From Sphingobacterium sp. (GTDB taxonomy: Bacteria > Bacteroidota > Bacteroidia > Sphingobacteriales > Sphingobacteriaceae): DNA of 56,965 nt. Each line of letters begins with the position of its first letter. Within the stretch, counting starts at the first letter, position 1. Location: NCBI GenBank assembly GCA_031277685.1, contig JAITLV010000208.1:1-56965 (forward strand), read 5' to 3'. Under the pieces are notes generated by a model. That model saw nothing but the letters and a program-made list of their open reading frames with translations. It was not told where the DNA came from and searched no databases. The position numbers and the translations under genes were made by a program. Shown here piece after piece: positions 27,234-35,020 of the stretch.

Positions 27234-27645
27234 TAAAACATTGTTTAGCTTGATTACTATATTGATGCTATTATTCGGTAGTTGTGATGGTGTTGATGAT
27301 ACTCTTCATACTAAAGAACTTGTGTCAAGCACTGGTGAAAAAGTTTATATAAATACACTTAATTGGGGTGTTACGGATGACAATCAATATACAGTCATCG
27401 CAAAGGATAAAAATAGACTTAAAACAAGATCCGATACGTTGAACACGATGAAGGGACTCTCCCCATTTGTATATAGGTTTCATCGAGATACGCTGTCTTT
27501 TTTTTATCTTAAATGGAAGGAAGTTAAAGTTTCGGATAGTTTACAATCTATAAAATTAGCTTACTATCCATTAGATAATAAGGAATATATGCGTTTACTT
27601 AATAAGGCTGGTAAAAAAGAAGATGGTTATAGTCTCGTTCCTTAA
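27217..27645 (+). CDS. small lipoprotein, candidate immunity protein
   Basis: 142 residues from the ATG at 27217 (MEQRNNKTLFSLITILMLLFGSC). A longer frame to 27139 lies wholly inside the toxin gene and lacks a family-like N-terminus. The lipobox LLFGSC predicts a lipoprotein (mature Cys at residue 23), so it would sit on the periplasmic face of a membrane. The mature part is beta-rich with no recognised domain. It starts 17 nt before the toxin stop, shares the toxin tail's low GC, and is followed at once by a terminator. That is the usual place for the cognate immunity gene; the role is inferred from position only. Confidence 0.6.
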   Translation: MEQRNNKTLFSLITILMLLFGSCDGVDDTLHTKELVSSTGEKVYINTLNWGVTDDNQYTVIAKDKNRLKTRSDTLNTMKGLSPFVYRFHRDTLSFFYLKWKEVKVSDSLQSIKLAYYPLDNKEYMRLLNKAGKKEDGYSLVP

Positions 27646-27666
27646 TTGGCTTGTGATATGTAATAT

Positions 27667-27710
27667 AAAACAACAACGCCCAATCCGATAAGATTGGGCG
27701 TTGTTGTTTT
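27667..27710. terminator. bidirectional intrinsic terminator
   Basis: AAAACAACAACGCCCAATC (27667-27685) pairs with GATTGGGCGTTGTTGTTTT (27692-27710), a perfect 19-bp stem. It serves the toxin/lipoprotein transcript and the convergent HTH gene. Confidence 0.92.
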
Positions 27711-28041
27711 ATTTGAGTATTGCCTGCATCTTGCTTTTGGCGAGGAATGCATCTAGTAAGGCAAATACGTGCTCCTTTTCACTCTCGCTGAGCTTTTCAA
27801 TATCCTGAAACCTTTCCACTGTTCTACGGTCAAAGGCCATATCGCTGGTCTCCCCGGCGAGATAATCCAGTGTGACACCAAAAGCCTTGGCAATCTTCTT
27901 TGCTGCATCGAGTGAGGGCACAGCTTCCCCACGTTCGTACTTGCCGTCCATCTCGCGGGATACGCCGCTGTTTGTGACCAGCTGAGACTGTGACCAGTCT
28001 TTTCCCTTTCTCGATGTTATGATGATTTTGCCTGTTTCCAT
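27709..28041 (-). CDS. XRE-family HTH regulator
   Basis: 110 residues. The helix-turn-helix region is about 8-62 (WSQSQLVTNSGVSREMDGKYERGEAVPSLDAAKKIAKAFGVTLDYLAGE), followed by a helical C-terminus (RRTVERFQDIEKLSESEKEHVFALLDAFLAK) typical of Bacteroidota Cro/C1-type regulators. It lies 42 bp downstream of a second HTH-like gene on the same strand and faces the toxin/lipoprotein operon. Its targets are unknown; the palindromes at 28455-28538 are candidates. Confidence 0.85.
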   Translation of the reverse strand: METGKIIITSRKGKDWSQSQLVTNSGVSREMDGKYERGEAVPSLDAAKKIAKAFGVTLDYLAGETSDMAFDRRTVERFQDIEKLSESEKEHVFALLDAFLAKSKMQAILK

Positions 28042-28082
28042 AGCCTGTAATACCTAAAAAGTTTTCAATAGAAAGGTGGTTT

Positions 28083-28412
28083 CTATTTTGATCTCTCTAA
28101 AAGTGCATTATATTTCTCAAGTAGATCGTAATATTTTTGTTTCCAATATTCTAACGTTTGGCTATCATCCAATTGATTTGGGAGACGTTCATTAAAGTAT
28201 TCTTTCATCTCGGGAATTTCATTTTTGAAGTCCTGATTTAGAGCTCTTCCATACTTTTCTAAGATTTCAAAACTTAGATCAGGTTTAATAATATGAGAAT
28301 AATAGGTGATTCTTTGATAACCTGCTCTATTTGCAACGATCTTTACAGATAATCCAGACCGAGTTACTGCTTCCTGTAATATCTTTCCTCTATCAATGTT
28401 TTGTTTAGCCAT
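28083..28412 (-). CDS. small HTH-like DNA-binding protein
   Basis: 109 residues from the ATG at 28412 (MAKQNIDRGKILQEAVTRSGLS); five extra codons to 28427 are possible. Residues 8-55 (ILQEAVTRSGLSVKIVANRAGYQRITYYSHIIKPDLSFEILEKYGRALN) have the helix pattern of an XRE/phage-repressor HTH. The end is a coiled-coil-like segment (SQTLEYWKQKYYDLLEKYNALLERSK) suited to dimerisation. It is AT-rich like the toxin tail. Its upstream region carries perfect palindromes, so autoregulation is plausible. Confidence 0.65.
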   Translation of the reverse strand: MAKQNIDRGKILQEAVTRSGLSVKIVANRAGYQRITYYSHIIKPDLSFEILEKYGRALNQDFKNEIPEMKEYFNERLPNQLDDSQTLEYWKQKYYDLLEKYNALLERSK

Positions 28413-28454
28413 AGGTAAATAAGGCATTTTTTGATAACCAAAGAAATAACTAAT

Positions 28455-28473
28455 ATGTATATAAAATATACAT
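28455..28473. promoter_or_regulatory. operator-like perfect palindrome
   Basis: ATGTATAT-AAA-ATATACAT, a perfect 8-3-8 dyad, 43 bp before the small HTH gene's start codon. Confidence 0.55.
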
Positions 28474-28515
28474 TAATGTTTGTTTTTAGATTTATTTATG
28501 TATATTTGAATGTTT

Positions 28516-28538
28516 GATGTGTATTTATAATATACATC
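28516..28538. promoter_or_regulatory. second operator-like palindrome
   Basis: GATGTGTAT-N5-ATATACATC, a dyad with one mismatch sharing the TGTATAT/ATATACA core of the site at 28455-28473. The two lie about 63 bp apart centre to centre. Confidence 0.45.
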
Positions 28539-28581
28539 TTGAAATAAATGATGCTTGTTGCATCAAAAGCTTTACAATATT

Positions 28582-28746
28582 TACTTGGACCTCCCTAGCA
28601 AGCTTATGGCCAAGTAATCGAGTGAAGCCCGCTTTTGGATTTGTATTTATTTTAATATAAATTTGAGCGGGCGCTCACTTGCTATGGCCAAACATGCTAG
28701 GGAGGTGTATAGTGAGAAGAGGCCCGCTTTTTACTCCTTTCTCACT
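28582..28746 (+). other. cluster of four inverted repeats, candidate structured RNA or recombination site
   Basis: Stem i: TACTTGGACC (28582-28591) with GGCCAAGTA (28608-28616). Stem ii: ACCTCCCTAGCA (28589-28600) with TGCTAGGGAGGT (28695-28706), a 12-bp perfect match. Stem iii, nested in ii: GCCCGCT (28627-28633) with AGCGGGC (28666-28672), extended by GTGA/TCAC. Stem iv: AGTGAGAA (28711-28718) with TTCTCACT (28739-28746). Stems i and ii share 28589-28591, so they are mutually exclusive. No protein frame crosses the region. Confidence 0.5.
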
Positions 28747-28823
28747 GCGATTTGATATGAATTATTAATATAATCATGAATATTTGCAGAACAGTGAAAC
28801 AACAGTTTACAAACGTTAAAAGA

Positions 28824-29035
28824 CCAGCGGAGTAGCTCCGCTGGACTAGCCAACTATGAATTTGGCCCTTTAGCCATGGACAACGTGTCGTCAATTATAT
28901 AACCTTGTGAAATACCATCCAAACGTTCGTCTGGCTCCCCAATGAATCAATTTATTATTTACGTGACCTGAGCCAGGCTTAGGAAAGGTATAGTCCGATC
29001 ACGGTCGGACAGGGAAGATATTGTGCTGAGGTCAC
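28824..29035 (+). other. structured leader candidate upstream of TlpA/SusC/SusD
   Basis: Contains the perfect hairpin CCAGCGGAG-TAG-CTCCGCTGG (28824-28844), hairpin GTCCGA/TCGGAC (28993-29010), and two crossing 7-bp pairings: CTGGCTC (28931-28937) with GAGCCAG (28970-28976), and GTGACCT (28963-28969) with AGGTCAC (29029-29035). The crossing arrangement would be an H-type pseudoknot. The last arm ends 19 nt before the TlpA start codon. Confidence 0.4.
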
Positions 29036-29054
29036 TCCTTTAAACACCTAAAAA

Positions 29055-30449
29055 ATGAACGTTTTTTTTAGGGCGGGAGAGCTCTTGCCCAATTTCAGAA
29101 TACAATTCATATATAGTGCCCTACTATCTGTCCTATGTTTTTCTATGTTTAGTTTATCGGCCCAGACGCCCCGCCAGGACAGCGGGGCGGAAAGGCTACA
29201 GGAAATCGCCGCCTTAAAGATAGGGGATACCATTCCTGAGTCGCTCTGGCACAGACCGCTACAGGTGGTGAACCATCCGTCAGGAAAGCAGCAGATCACC
29301 CTAAATGATTATCGGAGTAAAAAGCTGATCATCCTGGACTTCTGGGCGACATGGTGCGGACCATGTTTAAAAAGCTTTCCAAAACTGGATTCTTTGCAGG
29401 CAGACTTTAAAGATGATCTGGCTATTCTGCTGGTCAATGGCAAAGGATCAAGGGATACCCCACAGCGGATAAAAAATGTACTGAGCAAAAGGGTCAATCC
29501 GATTCAGATGCCCTCTATTATCAATGATACAGTATTAACAAAATTATTTCCTCCCCAATCGTTGACATACTCGGTGTGGATCAGGGATGGCAAAGTATTT
29601 GGCCTGACACTGAGTGATAAAATAACCAAAAATAGCCTTTCCGATGCAATAGCAGGCATCTCCGATAGCATTTCTCAAAATCCTGGTGCCGCTGCTCTTG
29701 CAGAAAAGAATCAATTTGCTTCGGCGCTATCCGAAGATGATTCCAGCTATATCTATCGCTCACTTCTGCGCGGCTATAATGGACAGCCGACCCGCAAGTC
29801 CATTGTTATACAGGATAGCAGCGGGAATGTTAACCGGATTGTCTTTACCAATTGCCCTATTCTGGACTTCTATAAGCTGGCCTATTATCCCACACTTGCA
29901 TCCTATGGTCCTGCGCGAACACTATTACATGTTAAAGATCCTGATCGGCTCCATGTGCCTGAAGATCTGACAGTCGCCAAGGGATGGATGGAACAGCATA
30001 CACTTAACTATCTGGCGACTTTTCCAGCCCGCTCAAATCAGGAGGCGATTAAACTCTTCAAAGCCGATATAGACCGTTATTTTGGCTATCGGTTGGAGTT
30101 TACAGAAAGAGAAATCAGCTGCTGGATCATCACCACCAACGATCCAAGGAAAATTACGGAATTTCCTGCAGATCTGCCCCGGGAAACCAATCTATCGGAT
30201 GATACCGGTCTGCCTGGCTTTGTACAAAACTATCCCTTTAGTTCCCTTGTAGGCCAGCTAGAGCGGATGTACGAGGAGCCCTTTATCGACGAAACCCGGA
30301 TCAGTAAGCCCGTATCGATGAACCTACCTACTGATCTAAGGGATATAGCACAGCTGAAAAGGTCCTTTGAAAAGCAGGGACTGCGGCTGGTCAAGGAAAT
30401 CAGAAAAATTGAAGTGGCCATTATCACTGATCCTAAAACAACCAACTAA
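29055..30449 (+). CDS. TlpA-like thioredoxin fused to a DUF3738/TIGR03435 domain
   Basis: 464 residues. An N-terminal hydrophobic segment (about 16-36, ending SLSAQ) serves for export, then a thioredoxin domain with FWATWCGPC (Cys101-Gly-Pro-Cys104) spans about 50-200. The C-terminal third (FSSLVGQLERMYEEPFIDET ... LKRSFEKQGLRLVKEIRKIEVAIITD, about 390-460) matches the end of the DUF3738/soil-associated TIGR03435 family, whose function is unknown. A periplasmic thiol-disulfide role is expected from WCGPC. The stop codon overlaps the SusC start (TAATG), indicating tight coupling to the transporter. High GC and codon choice set this operon apart from the island's toxin end. Confidence 0.8.
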   Translation: MNVFFRAGELLPNFRIQFIYSALLSVLCFSMFSLSAQTPRQDSGAERLQEIAALKIGDTIPESLWHRPLQVVNHPSGKQQITLNDYRSKKLIILDFWATWCGPCLKSFPKLDSLQADFKDDLAILLVNGKGSRDTPQRIKNVLSKRVNPIQMPSIINDTVLTKLFPPQSLTYSVWIRDGKVFGLTLSDKITKNSLSDAIAGISDSISQNPGAAALAEKNQFASALSEDDSSYIYRSLLRGYNGQPTRKSIVIQDSSGNVNRIVFTNCPILDFYKLAYYPTLASYGPARTLLHVKDPDRLHVPEDLTVAKGWMEQHTLNYLATFPARSNQEAIKLFKADIDRYFGYRLEFTEREISCWIITTNDPRKITEFPADLPRETNLSDDTGLPGFVQNYPFSSLVGQLERMYEEPFIDETRISKPVSMNLPTDLRDIAQLKRSFEKQGLRLVKEIRKIEVAIITDPKTTN

Positions 30450-33400
30450 TGAAACATTTTTTATGCCTATTGATTTTAAGCCTGGTCCCTAATCTTGTAT
30501 GGGGACAAGTAGTCACCGGACTGGTGACAGACGGACAGAAACAGCCGATAGCGGCGGCATCTGTCGCATTGGCCGGAACGCGTACTATGACCAGCACCGA
30601 CAGTCGTGGACGATTTTCGATCACCATCGATGCGGCGCTGAAGGATGCAAAATTGCGCATCACTGCCATGGGCTTTCAGCCGCAGATGGTATCTGTAAAT
30701 GATCGTATCAATTTATCCATTGTACTGGTAGCAAGTACAAGCCTACTGGATGAAGTACAGGTGATCGCCTACGGAACTACCTCGCAGCGATTCAATGTGG
30801 GGTCGGTCGCCAAATTAAAGGCCGAAGATATCGCAAGGCAGCCGATATCAAATCCGTTGGAGGCCCTGCAGGGAAGGGTGGCGGGGCTGACCATAAGTGC
30901 AACGAGCGGACTGCCGGGATCCTCCTTTAAAATCCAGGTCAGGGGACAGAACACCCTGCCAAAAGCACCCGCCGCATTCGGCTCTCCGGTACCAATGGAC
31001 AATCCGCTGATCGTAATTGACGGCATTCCCTTTGCCCCGCAGAATGAAAATATAAATCAGTTCGGATCCCTGGCTTCTCCAGGCAATATCACGCTGCTCA
31101 ATAACCAGCTGGGTGGATTCAGTCCGCTCAATAGCCTGAATCCATCCGATATCGAAAGTATCGAGGTGCTCAAAGATGCGGATGCCACTGCTATCTATGG
31201 CTCCAGGGGCGGAAACGGCGTGATCCTGATCACGACCAAAAAGGGGACGGGCGGCAGGACGTGGTTTGATATGGATGTCCGTCAGGGTGTTTCCTTTATG
31301 GGAAAGACTATGCGGATGATGAATACCGGGGAATATCTGACGATGCGCAGGGAAGCTATCAGCAATGATGGGCTCTCGCCAAACCTTATGCTGTGGGATA
31401 ACGCCTTTGCGCCTGATCTGCTAGCCTTTGATCCTGATAAGTATACAGACTGGAAGGATTATTTCCTTGGAAAATCGGCCAGTAATACGGCTTTCACCGG
31501 TGCGCTGAGCGGTGGCTCGCAAAATACAAATTTTAGGCTGGGGCTTGGGCTCAATAGGACATCTTACATCTTTCCGGGCGACTTTGCGGATAAAAGGATG
31601 TCATTTTCCTCAAACCTGCACCACAATTCCGAAAATAAGAAGTTCAGCCTGGACCTGTCGACAACTTATTCTTATGGAAAGAACAATTCTGCGGGCAATG
31701 CCAACCTGCTCACGGCTTATAGGCTGGACCCGAATTTCCCGGACCTGACCGATGCAGACGGAAACCTCAGGTGGGACTATAACGGTATACAACTGGGAAT
31801 GGGAATCCCCGACAACCCGATTTCGTACCTGCGCAATACTTACCAGATGAAAAACACCCTGCTGAACAGCAACCTGTTATTGGCTTACAAGCTTACGGAC
31901 GGGCTGACCCTGCGGTCTAGTTTTGGTTATAATGCGTTTAATGGGGATGAATATGCGGGCAACCCCTTTATGGCGCAGAACCCCTATCTGAGCCCCGAGG
32001 CGACATCCTCCTTTGGGAAAAACAGCTATGGGACGCTGATCGCCGAACCACAGCTGGAATTTAAAAAGACAGCCGGCAAAAATGCCTTTGAGTTTCTCCT
32101 GGGCGGTTCCTACCAACACAACACAAATGAACGCGAACAGATCACCGGTCGTGGGTATACCCATGATGGACTGATCAGCTCCATCAATGGCGCCCGAAAC
32201 CGTTATGCGACGGATGCCTATAGCGAATATAAATACGTAGGGGCATTTGGTAGACTCAACTATAAATATCACAACAGGTATATCGCTAACATGAGCGTTC
32301 GCAGGGATGGCTCCAGCAGGTTCGGCCCTGGTAAACGTTTTGGCAACTTCGGGTCTGTCGGTCTGGGCTGGATATTTTCGGAAGAGGATGTTGTGAAAAA
32401 TAGGCTGGGCTTTTTGAGCTACGGAAAGCTCAGGGCGAGCTACGGTGTGGCGGGAAGTGATGCCACGGGTGATTATCAGTATATTTCCCGATGGGGAACT
32501 TCAAGTTACCCCTACGAGGGGGTGGTAGGTTTGCAGCCGCTAAACCTGTTTAATGCCGATCTGAGCTGGGCCTCGACAAAAAAACTTGAACTCGGACTGG
32601 AACTGGGATTTATGGATGATAGATTGCTTGTCAGTTCATCCTATTATCGGAACCGCTCAAGCAATCAGTTGCTCAGCTACTACCTACCCTCGCAGACCGG
32701 ATTTTCCAGCGTGGCAGAAAACTGGGACGCTACAGTTCAAAATTCGGGACTTGAGTTCACGGTTCAGAGCAAGAATATCACAGGAGGAAAATTCTCTTGG
32801 AACACCTCTTTCAACCTGAGCCTGCCAAGGAACAGACTACTGGCCTTTCCTGGATTGGAGACCTCCAGCTATGCAACTAGGTATATGATCGGAAAGCCAC
32901 TGAATGCCATTTACGCCTTCCGGTATAATGGTATCAATCCGGAAACAGGAATATTCGAGTTCAACAGTGCAGGGGGAGAGCTGACCAGTAATCCACTGCG
33001 GCCTTCGGGAACAAGTTTTAAGGATTTTGGTTATATCGGCACCACCGATCCGGTTTATTTCGGTGGGCTCCAGAATACGCTGAGCTATAAAAATTTTCAG
33101 CTGGACCTCTTTGTGGAATTCAAAAAGCAGACGGGCTCCAATTATCTTAAGCAGGTCTATAATGGGGCTGTAGGCCAGGAGTACAATCTGCCGGCAGCCA
33201 TGCTGGACCGTTGGCAGAAGCCCGGAGACCTAGCGGAATTCCAGCGTTATACAACAACTTTTGGCAGTGATGTATTCAAGGCGGGACAGAATTACGCGCT
33301 TTCGGATGCGGTGTATTCGGATGCATCGTACATCCGTTTTAAAACGCTTAATGTGTCATACACTTTTGATAAGAAAATGGCAGAAGCGCTCCGGCTCAGC

Positions 33401-33535
33401 GTACTGCGGATCTATGGCTCCGCCCAGAATCTATTTACAATAACGAACTATCTGGGGAATGATCCTGAGACCCAGGGCTTATATACGGTTCCTGTATTAA
33501 AGACCTTTGTGCTGGGGTTACAATTGTCCCTTTAA
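30449..33535 (+). CDS. SusC/RagA-type TonB-dependent outer-membrane transporter
   Basis: 1028 residues. A signal peptide (1-19) precedes a carboxypeptidase-D-like regulatory domain (about 20-95, VVTGLVTDGQKQPIAAASVALAG...), a LDEVQVIAYGT segment typical of SusC, and a plug with GRVAGLTISATSGLPGSSFKIQVRGQNTL and DIESIEVLKDADATAIYGSRGGNGVILITTKKG (about 130-270). A barrel extends to the C-terminus. There is no N-terminal STN domain, so sigma/anti-sigma signalling is unlikely. It imports a bulky ligand, probably with the SusD partner as lid. The ligand is unknown; no glycosidase, peptidase or sulfatase accompanies it, so it is not a typical polysaccharide locus. Confidence 0.95.
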   Translation: MKHFLCLLILSLVPNLVWGQVVTGLVTDGQKQPIAAASVALAGTRTMTSTDSRGRFSITIDAALKDAKLRITAMGFQPQMVSVNDRINLSIVLVASTSLLDEVQVIAYGTTSQRFNVGSVAKLKAEDIARQPISNPLEALQGRVAGLTISATSGLPGSSFKIQVRGQNTLPKAPAAFGSPVPMDNPLIVIDGIPFAPQNENINQFGSLASPGNITLLNNQLGGFSPLNSLNPSDIESIEVLKDADATAIYGSRGGNGVILITTKKGTGGRTWFDMDVRQGVSFMGKTMRMMNTGEYLTMRREAISNDGLSPNLMLWDNAFAPDLLAFDPDKYTDWKDYFLGKSASNTAFTGALSGGSQNTNFRLGLGLNRTSYIFPGDFADKRMSFSSNLHHNSENKKFSLDLSTTYSYGKNNSAGNANLLTAYRLDPNFPDLTDADGNLRWDYNGIQLGMGIPDNPISYLRNTYQMKNTLLNSNLLLAYKLTDGLTLRSSFGYNAFNGDEYAGNPFMAQNPYLSPEATSSFGKNSYGTLIAEPQLEFKKTAGKNAFEFLLGGSYQHNTNEREQITGRGYTHDGLISSINGARNRYATDAYSEYKYVGAFGRLNYKYHNRYIANMSVRRDGSSRFGPGKRFGNFGSVGLGWIFSEEDVVKNRLGFLSYGKLRASYGVAGSDATGDYQYISRWGTSSYPYEGVVGLQPLNLFNADLSWASTKKLELGLELGFMDDRLLVSSSYYRNRSSNQLLSYYLPSQTGFSSVAENWDATVQNSGLEFTVQSKNITGGKFSWNTSFNLSLPRNRLLAFPGLETSSYATRYMIGKPLNAIYAFRYNGINPETGIFEFNSAGGELTSNPLRPSGTSFKDFGYIGTTDPVYFGGLQNTLSYKNFQLDLFVEFKKQTGSNYLKQVYNGAVGQEYNLPAAMLDRWQKPGDLAEFQRYTTTFGSDVFKAGQNYALSDAVYSDASYIRFKTLNVSYTFDKKMAEALRLSVLRIYGSAQNLFTITNYLGNDPETQGLYTVPVLKTFVLGLQLSL

Positions 33536-33566
33536 GATAGCTTATAGACGCAATAAATAATTTGTA

Positions 33567-34934
33567 ATGATGAAAAAGTTTTTAATAATAATTTTGTTCT
33601 ACGCACAGCTGATGCTACTTTGCTCCTGTGAGAAGATGATCGAAATCGGACTCCCCAGGAATGAACTGACGGAAGAAAAAGTATTTAGCGACAGTATCTC
33701 GGCAAATGCCGCGCTGGTCGGAATATATGACAAGATCCAGGGCGGGCTTGGCTTCCTGTCGGGGTCGATGACGATCTATCCCGGCATGTCTGCGGATGAA
33801 CTCATGCAGCAGGCCAATAATGAAAATACGCAGTTCCGGCAAAATACGCTGATGGCTGAAAACGGTACGATAGATGTGCTGTGGACATCAGCCTACGCAC
33901 ATATCTATAGCCTGAATGCCAGTATTGAGGGATTGGAAAAGAGTAACAGCCTGAGCGCGTCGCTACGGTCCGGGTTGACGGCCGAGGCATTGTGCCTGCG
34001 ATCGCTGCTCTATTTTTATCTGATCAATCTCTATGGGCCAGTTCCTCTGGTGCTGGCCACGGATTATGGGGCAAACAGAGTTCTTCCGCGGAGTTCAGAA
34101 GCTGATATTTACGAAAGGATTATCCAAGACCTCCAGTGGGCAAAGACAAGATTACCAGGTGTCTCCGCTTCAAACCTGCGCACTGATCGGTTTTTTGCTT
34201 CGGCCTTGCTTGCCCGGGTATTTCTTTTTACCAAAAGGTACAGGGAGGCTGCCGATGAAGCGGCAGAAATCATCGAAAAAGGGCCGTTTAAATTGGCAGA
34301 AACACCTGAAAAAGTTTTTGACGGTGGGAGCAGGGAGCTTATTTCCGTGTTATCAACCGTATATCCGGGCAGGGCGACATGGGAAGGTTTTACCTTCATT
34401 CCCTCTTCGGTCTCGAGTATACCGGCCTACATGATTAATCCGCCACTTTTGGCTGCATTCGAAGAAAACGACCTGCGTGGGCAGCAGTGGATCCGTATGC
34501 GTGAAATTAATGGCACAAGGTATGCCTATCCCTATAAATACCAGACCAGGGATGTGATCGGCAATGCCCGTGCAGAGCACTATGCAGTGCTGCGGCTTGC
34601 GGAGCAGTACCTGATCAGGGCCGAAGCCAACTTGAGGCTGGGGAATACGGAAGCGGTTTTTAATGATCTGGATGTAGTCAGAAAGCGCGCTGGGCTCAGT
34701 ATCCTGAAACGGGAGATGAGCGAAGAAGAACTGTTTTTGGAAATCGAGAAACAGAAGCGGCTCGAGTTTTTTTGCGAATGGGGACACCGCTGGTTTGACC
34801 TGAAACGCACAGGGAGGATTGACGCTGTTATAGCTGCCCAAAAGCCCGGCTGGAGTTCGGATGCTGCTTTATACCCGATACCCCGCACACAGATCGAACG
34901 GAATGCTTTTTTGACCCAGAATAAAGGCTACTAG
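33567..34934 (+). CDS. SusD/RagB-type surface lipoprotein
   Basis: 455 residues with lipobox LCSC (lipid-modified Cys21). The SusD helical scaffold is recognisable: YAHIYSLNASIEGLEK, LTAEALCLRSLLYFYLINLYGPVPLV, LRLAEQYLIRAEANLRLGN, and the C-terminal EIEKQKRLEFFCEWGHRWFDLKRTGR box. It forms the lid of the preceding SusC barrel and captures substrate at the cell surface. It lies 31 bp after SusC in the same operon. At 455 residues it is on the short side for SusD. Confidence 0.93.
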   Translation: MMKKFLIIILFYAQLMLLCSCEKMIEIGLPRNELTEEKVFSDSISANAALVGIYDKIQGGLGFLSGSMTIYPGMSADELMQQANNENTQFRQNTLMAENGTIDVLWTSAYAHIYSLNASIEGLEKSNSLSASLRSGLTAEALCLRSLLYFYLINLYGPVPLVLATDYGANRVLPRSSEADIYERIIQDLQWAKTRLPGVSASNLRTDRFFASALLARVFLFTKRYREAADEAAEIIEKGPFKLAETPEKVFDGGSRELISVLSTVYPGRATWEGFTFIPSSVSSIPAYMINPPLLAAFEENDLRGQQWIRMREINGTRYAYPYKYQTRDVIGNARAEHYAVLRLAEQYLIRAEANLRLGNTEAVFNDLDVVRKRAGLSILKREMSEEELFLEIEKQKRLEFFCEWGHRWFDLKRTGRIDAVIAAQKPGWSSDAALYPIPRTQIERNAFLTQNKGY

Positions 34935-34965
34935 ATTGATAAGGGAGTGACAGGTCTAAAAACAC

Positions 34966-34996
34966 AACGGCAATTTTCAGATCGAAAATTGCCGTT
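34966..34996. terminator. hairpin between convergent SusD and DUF6520 genes
   Basis: AACGGCAATTTTC (34966-34978) pairs with GAAAATTGCCGTT (34984-34996). No strong T-run follows on the plus strand. Confidence 0.65.
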
Positions 34997-35020
34997 GCTT
35001 CGATGCTTCAACACCTGCGC

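Larger units (their letters stand above)
28413..29054. other. 642-bp gene-free, palindrome- and hairpin-rich region
   Basis: No ORF. In order it holds two operator-like palindromes (28455-28473, 28516-28538), hairpin TGATGC/GCATCA (28549-28565), a four-stem cluster (28582-28746), a 9-bp GC-rich hairpin (28824-28844) and paired segments up to 29035. The TlpA gene begins at 29055, so the second half could be a long structured leader of the TlpA-SusC-SusD transcript. Confidence 0.6.

Noticed and set aside
28582..28746. Retron msr-msd RNA or diversity-generating retroelement
   Set aside because: No reverse transcriptase gene anywhere in the window.
28824..29035. Group I intron core (S-like element TATAGTCC with P3/P7-like pseudoknot)
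   Set aside because: Only 25 nt separate the arms where P4-P6 should be, and no split exon is evident.
34353..34841. 162-codon antisense frame inside the SusD gene
   Set aside because: Shadow frame produced by GC-rich codon bias of susD.
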